From: Flavobacteriales bacterium
Lineage (GTDB): Bacteria; Bacteroidota; Bacteroidia; Flavobacteriales; Flavobacteriaceae
NCBI GenBank assembly: GCA_027032855.1
Contig: JALVLX010000124.1
Span: forward strand, 1-11,483
Direction: 5' to 3'
DNA: 11,483 bases
The stretch's first letter is position 1. The number at the start of each line of letters is the position of its first letter. The notes under the pieces were generated by a model, which did not search any database, was not told the DNA's origin, and saw only the letters and a list, made by a program, of their open reading frames with translations. Position numbers and translations under genes: made by a program. Shown here piece after piece: positions 7,820 through 11,483 of the stretch.

Positions 7820-8063
7820 ACTTTTTCGATAATTCTTCTGTTAATACTTCCTTATAATCAATTTTGTCATCTGTTTTGATAATTCCTCTTAATTTTTGCA
7901 CTCTTGGTGAAAGTTTTTCCGGCGTTATTTGTCGCCTGTCAGTTGTAATCAATTTTAAATAATTTTCAATCAAACCGGAAAGACTTTGCCCCTTTTCTTT
8001 GGCATATTTCTTTGCGACTTCGATTATTTCCTTTTCAATTGTCAATGTCAGTTTTGTATTCAT
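7809..8063 (-). CDS. Antitoxin of the PIN pair (DUF6364-like, ribbon-helix-helix-like N-terminus)
   Basis: The 84-residue protein starts MNTKLTLTIEKEIIEVAKKY: a short beta strand and two helices (to about residue 35), which fits a ribbon-helix-helix DNA-binding fold. The charged C-terminal part (SPRVQKLRGIIKTDDKIDY onward) would wrap and block the PIN toxin, as antitoxins of this kind do. It resembles DUF6364-type proteins found beside PIN toxins in Bacteroidota. The ATG at 8063 is preferred over an in-frame TTG at 8081, because that TTG is the end of the TATTTTTG promoter box and would add six untypical residues. The promoter region carries a strong inverted repeat, fitting autorepression by the antitoxin or the complex. 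Confidence 0.88.
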   Translation of the reverse strand: MNTKLTLTIEKEIIEVAKKYAKEKGQSLSGLIENYLKLITTDRRQITPEKLSPRVQKLRGIIKTDDKIDYKEVLTEELSKKYDA

Positions 8064-8078
8064 ACAACTGTTTTTTTG

Positions 8079-8109
8079 CAAAAATACGTATTAATTTCGA
8101 AATTTACAA
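8079..8109 (-). promoter_or_regulatory. Promoter of the toxin-antitoxin operon
   Basis: On the minus strand TTG (8109-8107) is followed after 20 nt by TATTTTTG (8086-8079). This is a good fit to the Bacteroidota pattern of a TTTG-like -33 box, about 19-20 nt, then TAnnTTTG. The antitoxin ATG is 15 nt further on, so the leader would be only about 10 nt. Confidence 0.6.
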
Positions 8110-8114
8110 TACGT
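8086..8114. promoter_or_regulatory. Operator-like nested inverted repeat over the toxin-antitoxin promoter
   Basis: ACGTATT (8086-8092) pairs with AATACGT (8108-8114). Between them lies the perfect 12-bp palindrome AATTTCGAAATT (8093-8104), followed by three unpaired bases. The arms touch the -7 box and cover the -33 box, so a dimeric repressor bound here would block RNA polymerase. The likely ligand is the antitoxin, by analogy with other ribbon-helix-helix antitoxins. Confidence 0.6.
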
Positions 8115-8156
8115 GTAAAATGGCTTTTTTTGGGGGATGGGATTTGTTTTATTATC

Positions 8157-8186
8157 CTACAATCATGTCACCCCTACGGGGTTCAG
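8157..8186. repeat. 30-nt direct repeat, copy 1
   Basis: This copy is identical over 30 nt to 8208-8237; a 21-nt AT-rich stretch separates them. It starts CTACAATCATGTCACC and contains the small hairpin ACCCC-TAC-GGGGT. It lies between the antiporter gene and the toxin-antitoxin promoter. Sequences with the CCCCTACGGGG core are, as far as I recall, common dispersed repeats in Bacteroidota. Confidence 0.85.
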
Positions 8187-8207
8187 CGGTATTTTTTATT
8201 GTTTCAT

Positions 8208-8237
8208 CTACAATCATGTCACCCCTACGGGGTTCAG
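8208..8237. repeat. 30-nt direct repeat, copy 2
   Basis: This is the second exact copy, ending 36 nt beyond the antiporter stop codon in the transcribed direction. The two copies have a 51-nt period. The element contains ATG and stop-free frames that create spurious plus-strand reading frames with a repeated TIMSPLRGS peptide. Confidence 0.85.
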
Positions 8238-8273
8238 AAGTGATCTACGAAGCACTAAAAAATCATCATTTCA

Positions 8274-9239
8274 TCAATTTTTAGTCAAAAAGACAAAATA
8301 ATACATATAAACTATGTACAGAACAAGATAAATACTTCCTTTTACCCAGCTGATTTTGTGTCGTTTAGGCAAGATAGCCAGCGGGATAATCAAAGCGGAA
8401 ATAGCCATCATCCACAAAATATCGAGATTGACGAGTTTCAGATTTGTGACTTGAATGGGTTTAATCATGGCGGTAATCCCCAAAACCGAGCCGATATTAA
8501 AAATATTAGACCCTACCAGGTTACCGAATGATAAATCTTTTTCTTTTTTGAGAGCGGAAATAATAGATGCGGCCAGTTCAGGAATACTGGTCCCGACAGC
8601 TACAATACTGACTCCGATGATACGTTCGCTGACGCCTACTTGACGGGCCAATTCTTTGGCACCATCTACTAAAAATTCTGAGCCTGCCCAAAGCGCTACG
8701 CCACCAATTACCAGCCAAAACAAAATTTTGACCATACTGGCAACGGCTGTACTTTCGTCTATTTCTTCCAGGTCATCCAGATTGATTTCACCGCCTTGTG
8801 AAGCGTAATGGATTAATATGTAAATAAATATGACGAGTAGGACAAATAAAATAAGCCCTTCGGTAAAGCTTAAAACCAAATCGTTTTTCAAGAAGTAATA
8901 AAGCAATCCGGAGAGCAAAAGCATTACCGGAATATTAAATTTGTACGAGACTTTCTTGATAAAAATAGGGGTTAAAAGTGCTGTTGCACCCAGTACCAAA
9001 GCAATATTAGCTATGTTTGACCCGACAACATTGCCTAGTGCCAATTCAGGCGAGCCGTTAAATGCGGCTTGCATACTGACCAATAATTCAGGTAAGGAAG
9101 TTGCAAATGATACGACCGTCATCCCAATCACAATACGTGATAATTTGAATTTTAAAGATAATCCGACCGATGCCCGCACCAAATATTCGCCACCTGCAAC
9201 CAGCAAAACCAAGCCTAAAATGATATAAAATATCGACAT
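8274..9239 (-). CDS. Calcium/sodium antiporter (CaCA superfamily, YrbG-like)
   Basis: This inner-membrane exchanger of 321 residues is close to E. coli YrbG (325). It is built of two inverted homologous halves of about five helices. The alpha repeats, which carry the ion-binding residues, are both intact: GMTVVSFATSLPELLVS (39-55, Glu51) with GNVVGSNIANIALVLG (69-84), and GVSIVAVGTSIPELAAS (209-225, Glu221) with GNLVGSNIFNIGSVLG (239-254). An acidic loop (EINLDDLEEIDES, 151-163) joins the halves, a short counterpart of the regulatory loop of eukaryotic NCX. Whether Ca is the true substrate cannot be told from sequence, because related proteins carry K or other cations. The gene starts 27 nt after the 98-residue membrane protein gene, with a TATTTTTG box in the gap, so it may have its own promoter as well as readthrough. 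Confidence 0.95.
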   Translation of the reverse strand: MSIFYIILGLVLLVAGGEYLVRASVGLSLKFKLSRIVIGMTVVSFATSLPELLVSMQAAFNGSPELALGNVVGSNIANIALVLGATALLTPIFIKKVSYKFNIPVMLLLSGLLYYFLKNDLVLSFTEGLILFVLLVIFIYILIHYASQGGEINLDDLEEIDESTAVASMVKILFWLVIGGVALWAGSEFLVDGAKELARQVGVSERIIGVSIVAVGTSIPELAASIISALKKEKDLSFGNLVGSNIFNIGSVLGITAMIKPIQVTNLKLVNLDILWMMAISALIIPLAILPKRHKISWVKGSIYLVLYIVYMYYFVFLTKN

Positions 9240-9253
9240 ATTTTAAATTTTGT

Positions 9254-9261
9254 CAAAAATA
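9254..9261 (-). promoter_or_regulatory. Candidate -7 box TATTTTTG before the antiporter gene
   Basis: This is a TAnnTTTG match 14 nt before the antiporter ATG, in the 27-nt gap after the small membrane protein gene. No -33 TTG is seen at the right spacing, so activity is uncertain. The octamer and its distance match those before the antitoxin and pnuC genes. Confidence 0.35.
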
Positions 9262-9266
9262 CAAAT

Positions 9267-9563
9267 TTATTTTTTTTTCTTTTTCTTGGACTTTTTCTCG
9301 GTTTTTTGAACTTCTAACAGTTTTTTATAACGGCGTTCGCGGTACCACCACATAAAAGGGCCTAAAATGGTCACTCCTATCAGCAATGAAAAAATGCCGT
9401 AAACGATGTCTTTTTGTGTAAAGTTCCAGTTCCAAGCAAAAACTTTGGAGAACACAATCACGAAAATACCGTAGGTGATGCCGGTTATCAATGAGAATTT
9501 TACGGCGCCTTGTTGCCGGTTTTTCTCCCAGTATTCTAAAAATCTTTTGTCTGTATCTTTCAT
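9267..9563 (-). CDS. Small two-helix membrane protein, function unknown
   Basis: I do not recognise a named family. The 98 residues comprise a charged N-terminus (MKDTDKRFLEYWEKNRQQG), two membrane helices (about 22-43 and 52-73) and a cytoplasmic basic tail ending KKSKKKKKK. GPFMWWYRERRYKKLLE follows the second helix, and by the positive-inside rule both ends are cytoplasmic. It looks like a real gene: the composition is sensible, it starts with ATG, and it sits 27 nt before the antiporter in the same direction, so it may be cotranscribed with it. The final lysines are coded by a run of nine A, prone to slippage but too close to the stop codon to matter. A link to antiporter function is not shown. 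Confidence 0.75.
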   Translation of the reverse strand: MKDTDKRFLEYWEKNRQQGAVKFSLITGITYGIFVIVFSKVFAWNWNFTQKDIVYGIFSLLIGVTILGPFMWWYRERRYKKLLEVQKTEKKSKKKKKK

Positions 9564-9570
9564 TATGGTT

Positions 9571-9584
9571 GGTTATTTGATGAT
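9571..9584. repeat. 14-nt repeat GGTTATTTGATGAT, copy upstream of the small membrane protein
   Basis: This is the exact second copy of the 14-mer at 645-658, here 7 nt before the start codon at 9563. It is part of a longer degenerate run of TTGATGAT and TTGGTTAT units to about 9620. Confidence 0.6.
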
Positions 9585-9802
9585 TTGGTTATTTGGTTAA
9601 TTGATGAATTGATGATTTATTTCGGTTCATAGATAATTTTGCGTGTTGATTTTAGCTTTGTGTTTCAGACTAAATTTGTGCTTTTAATTTGAAGAACTGA
9701 TGATTTTTTTACTTCATAGAATGTTTAATTATTTGATGACTACTCATTACTTCATACCCAATTCCTGCATATAATTTGAGGAATTGATGATTTGTTGTTC
9801 GA

Positions 9803-9893
9803 TGTCATTTCGAACGTAGTGAGAAATCTATCAGATTGAGATTTCTCCCCGACGAAAGTCGGGACAGGCAGTCGTACCTCCTTCGAAATGACA
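9803..9893. repeat. MITE/REP-like palindromic element with perfect 12-bp terminal inverted repeats
   Basis: TGTCATTTCGAA (9803-9814) and TTCGAAATGACA (9882-9893) are perfect inverted ends of a 91-bp element. Inside are two further perfect hairpins: GAGAAATCT/AGATTTCTC (9821-9829 with 9839-9847, 9-nt loop) and CCCGAC-GAAA-GTCGGG (9848-9863). The element could fold as a three-way junction in RNA or as a cruciform in DNA. It codes nothing, so any mobility would need a transposase in trans. Elements beginning TGTCATTTCGA are, to my recollection, frequent between genes in Bacteroidota. Confidence 0.75.
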
Positions 9894-9949
9894 GGCATTG
9901 ATATCACAATAATAGCCGTACTTGTTACTAGCTACTTGATACTATTAAG

Positions 9950-9981
9950 CACTTTTCACTTTCAACTTTTAACTTTCCACT
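9950..9981. repeat. AGTGGAAAGTTAAAAGTTGAAAG-type simple repeat at the 3' end of the kinase gene
   Basis: Read on the minus strand this is a run of AGTGGAAAGT, AAAAGTTGAAAGT and GAAAAGTG units. The kinase stop codon (9962-9964) lies inside it, and the last residues (about EWKVKS) are coded by the repeat. It shares CTTTCCACT with 679-703. Confidence 0.5.
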
Positions 9982-10549
9982 CAAGTAGCTCATCTACATA
10001 TTTTACCGCTTTTTTCAAGCGTTCTTTCTTATTGCCTTTTAAGATAACATAAGGTTTATTATGGTCGTCCAAAGCTTTTTTAAAGGCTTCAAACATTTCT
10101 TTCCTTTGGTTGGGACGGTCACGCAAATCATCGGCTTCCCAAGGTACGTCTATATAGGTCAAGAAATACAAATCATATTGATTATTTCTAGCTGCTTCGT
10201 CCAGAAGCGGGTCAACATAACCGCCATAGTATTCTTTGGAATAGACTTTGGTTTCGAGCAAATCCGTATCGCAAAACAACACATCTGTAGCTTTTTGAGC
10301 CAAATCGTTTTCCAATGCCATTTGCCCGATAGCAATAGGAATTATATCTTTTTGTTCACAGGTGCGACGTTCGTTATTCCACACATTTTGCAAGTAATCG
10401 CGGGCGTATTCCGGTACCCAAACCGAATTGTAATGCCGTGCCAACTGCTGTGATAAGGTTGTTTTGCCGGTCGATTCCGGACCGAACATAACTACTTTTA
10501 TAACCTTTGACGGTTTTTGTTTTAATAATTCTCTGATTGAGTCACTCAT
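9962..10549 (-). CDS. NadR-like ribosylnicotinamide kinase (kinase domain only)
   Basis: This P-loop kinase of 195 residues resembles the C-terminal domain of NadR, which phosphorylates nicotinamide riboside to NMN in the cytoplasm. It has a Walker A motif GPESTGKTT (23-31), VPEYARDYL (45-53), a Walker B-like CDTDLLET (93-100), and the LID segment DDLRDRPNQR (140-149). The NMN adenylyltransferase and helix-turn-helix domains of enterobacterial NadR are absent, so NMN must be adenylylated by an enzyme coded elsewhere. The start at 10549 is chosen over the in-frame ATG at 10591 because it makes the ATGA overlap with the pnuC stop codon and removes 14 residues that read through the pnuC end. The neighbour pnuC supports the substrate assignment. 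The last residues come from a simple repeat and are probably not functional. Confidence 0.88.
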   Translation of the reverse strand: MSDSIRELLKQKPSKVIKVVMFGPESTGKTTLSQQLARHYNSVWVPEYARDYLQNVWNNERRTCEQKDIIPIAIGQMALENDLAQKATDVLFCDTDLLETKVYSKEYYGGYVDPLLDEAARNNQYDLYFLTYIDVPWEADDLRDRPNQRKEMFEAFKKALDDHNKPYVILKGNKKERLKKAVKYVDELLEWKVKS

Positions 10550-11265
10550 TGTTTTATTTGTAAATTTTCTTTTGACATAATTTTTCGCCATTCTTTATAA
10601 CCTTGGAATGCCAAAACAAGGAAAATGAAATACTGTATGCCGGTGAAGCCGTAGCCTTTGATAAAATACAAGGGAACGGAAACGATATTGACGGCAATCC
10701 AAAATGTCCAACTTTCCAATTTTTTGTTAGCCATCAGCCACATGGCGGCAAAAGCGGCTCCGGTGGTAAAAGTATCAAGGAAAGGCGTGATTTTTTTGAT
10801 TTCTGATAATTTCCATGTCGATAAATGTTGCCAAGCATATTGTACGCTTTCAGTAAAACCTAATTCGTTGGGCATCACGTTGTAATGGCGATATACCCAA
10901 ATTACAAAAGCGGATGTAAAGATAAAAATGCCCAATGCCAGCAGGTAATCTTTGGAGGAACTTTTGGTAATGGGAATGTGTTTCTTGCTCTCTTCATCGA
11001 CTATACGACTCCAAACCCACCAACCGTAAATGCTCATCAAGGTATAATAAATATTGATAATCAAATCACCGTACATTTGCCATTTACTCAATAAATATAC
11101 ATACAATGCCGTACTGATGATACCGGTAGGATATACCAGAATATTTTCTTTTTTGGCATATAAAACACTGGCAATACCGAATGCCATAGCCACAAATTCA
11201 ATAATGATATAAATGACGGGCGTATGTTCGTAAGGCGCGGTGAAAAAATGTATAATCTCCTGCAT
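10546..11265 (-). CDS. pnuC: Nicotinamide riboside transporter PnuC
   Basis: This is an inner-membrane facilitator of 239 residues with about seven helices. The family signature regions are present: KKENILVYPTGIIS (38-51), the aromatic IYGWWVW (79-85), and the C-terminal ESWTFWIAVNIVSVPLYF (184-201) with KGYGFTGIQYFIFLVLA (203-219). PnuC proteins let ribosylated vitamin precursors diffuse in, and a kinase then traps them. The downstream gene, overlapping by 4 nt, is the matching ribosylnicotinamide kinase, so the substrate is nicotinamide riboside rather than thiamine (PnuT) or riboflavin (PnuX). The ATG at 11265 is preferred to the TTG at 11283, which is the end of a promoter-like TATTTTTG box; related proteins also start at about this point. 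I see no riboswitch-like leader. Confidence 0.93.
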   Translation of the reverse strand: MQEIIHFFTAPYEHTPVIYIIIEFVAMAFGIASVLYAKKENILVYPTGIISTALYVYLLSKWQMYGDLIINIYYTLMSIYGWWVWSRIVDEESKKHIPITKSSSKDYLLALGIFIFTSAFVIWVYRHYNVMPNELGFTESVQYAWQHLSTWKLSEIKKITPFLDTFTTGAAFAAMWLMANKKLESWTFWIAVNIVSVPLYFIKGYGFTGIQYFIFLVLAFQGYKEWRKIMSKENLQIKQ

Positions 11266-11280
11266 GCTTGAAATTTGGGT

Positions 11281-11288
11281 CAAAAATA
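11281..11288 (-). promoter_or_regulatory. Candidate -7 box TATTTTTG of the pnuC-kinase operon
   Basis: This is a TAnnTTTG match 15 nt before the pnuC ATG, the same octamer and distance as before the antitoxin gene. No TTG lies about 20 nt upstream, so the -33 half is not supported. Confidence 0.45.
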
Positions 11289-11424
11289 GAGTTTTTTTAC
11301 GGAATATTCTTATGGCTTAATTTGAAATTTTATAATTTAAACCTTGCGTTTTTTTAAAAGACCGTAAGTTCAATTAGTAAATGCAACTTTTAGGAGTATG
11401 AATAATGTCTTATTCCATTCGCTG

Positions 11425-11483
11425 CTCCTTCGCTCTTTTTGAGAAGTGAAGCGTAGCGAAACGGAGCAAAAAGAGCGAAGGAG
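11425..11483. repeat. Inverted repeat with perfect 17-bp arms at the window edge
   Basis: CTCCTTCGCTCTTTTTG (11425-11441) is the exact reverse complement of 11467-11483, with a 25-nt GA-rich loop. The window ends on the last paired base, so the arms may be longer. It lies about 140 nt upstream of the pnuC promoter box. It may be a REP/MITE-like element, or the 3' end hairpin of a gene beyond the window. The interval 11289-11424 shows no gene. Confidence 0.75.

Larger units (their letters stand above)
9550..9961. other. Gene-free stretch (about 400 nt) with several repeat types
   Basis: No coding region on either strand is supported here apart from the first codons of the small membrane protein at the low edge (to 9563). 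The stretch holds degenerate TTGATGAT/TTGGTTAT simple repeats (about 9568-9620, echoes near 9698, 9730 and 9782), a palindromic element (9803-9893), and an AGTTGAAAG-type simple repeat at its high-coordinate end. I see no clear promoter for the small membrane protein gene. Confidence 0.6.

Noticed and set aside
8064..8081. Longer antitoxin with TTG start at 8081
   Set aside because: The TTG is the end of the TATTTTTG promoter box, so it would not be in the mRNA if the promoter call is right. The ATG at 8063 fits the family N-terminus.
8157..8237. CRISPR array (two 30-nt repeats with one spacer)
   Set aside because: There are only two repeats, the interval is 21 nt and AT-rich, there are no cas genes, and the repeat core looks like a known kind of dispersed Bacteroidota repeat.
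8012..8284. Plus-strand reading frame of 90 codons over the repeats
   Set aside because: Its repeated TIMSPLRGS peptide is just the translated 30-nt repeat, and it overlaps the antitoxin gene and its promoter on the other strand.
10061..10453. Plus-strand 130-codon reading frame
   Set aside because: It lies wholly antisense to the ribosylnicotinamide kinase gene, whose Walker A and other motifs are clear. The composition is not protein-like.
10550..10591. Longer kinase with ATG at 10591
   Set aside because: It adds 14 residues that only read the pnuC 3' end in another frame. The ATG at 10549 gives the typical ATGA overlap.
11266..11483. Riboswitch (NAD- or TPP-type) upstream of pnuC
   Set aside because: The only candidate promoter box is 15 nt before the start codon, and I find no conserved riboswitch core further upstream; the edge hairpin is a simple inverted repeat.

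Overview
The window is an AT-rich chromosomal segment from a member of the Bacteroidota, most likely class Flavobacteriia. The evidence is the protein content (a MuiA-type protein carrying a SusC-like regulatory domain, a PIN/DUF6364-type toxin-antitoxin pair, a kinase-only NadR-like protein paired with PnuC), the TAnnTTTG type of promoter box instead of a sigma70 -10 box, the lack of clear Shine-Dalgarno sequences, and intergenic repeats of a kind common in this phylum. I cannot name the genus. Every supported gene lies on the minus strand, so transcription runs from high to low coordinates. I see no phage, transposase, rRNA or tRNA gene.

Right part (about 9560-11483): pnuC and a NadR-like ribosylnicotinamide kinase overlap by 4 nt (ATGA) and form a nicotinamide riboside uptake and trapping unit for NAD salvage. 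An inverted repeat with perfect 17-bp arms lies upstream of pnuC at the window edge. A 412-base gene-free stretch follows the kinase. It holds a compact palindromic element with perfect 12-bp terminal inverted repeats and low-complexity repeats.

Middle (about 5700-9560): a small two-helix membrane protein and a YrbG-like calcium/sodium antiporter are followed by two copies of a 30-nt repeat. Next comes a toxin-antitoxin pair whose promoter is embedded in a striking inverted repeat, then the M17 aminopeptidase pepA and a GC-rich perfect hairpin.

Left part (1-5702): glmS (UDP-GlcNAc precursor synthesis), a membrane sensor histidine kinase starting 5 nt after it, a secreted MuiA/DUF4139 protein, and lpxB (lipid A synthesis, cut by the window edge). 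glmS and lpxB both serve the envelope: GlmS makes the amino sugar that ends up in peptidoglycan and lipid A, and LpxB condenses the lipid A disaccharide.

Most genes are conserved housekeeping or accessory families. The parts most worth a second look are the SusC-like segment inside the MuiA protein, the operator-like palindrome of the toxin-antitoxin pair, the recurrent TATTTTTG box 14-15 nt before three start codons, and several different repeat families. I do not see a clearly new multi-gene system.
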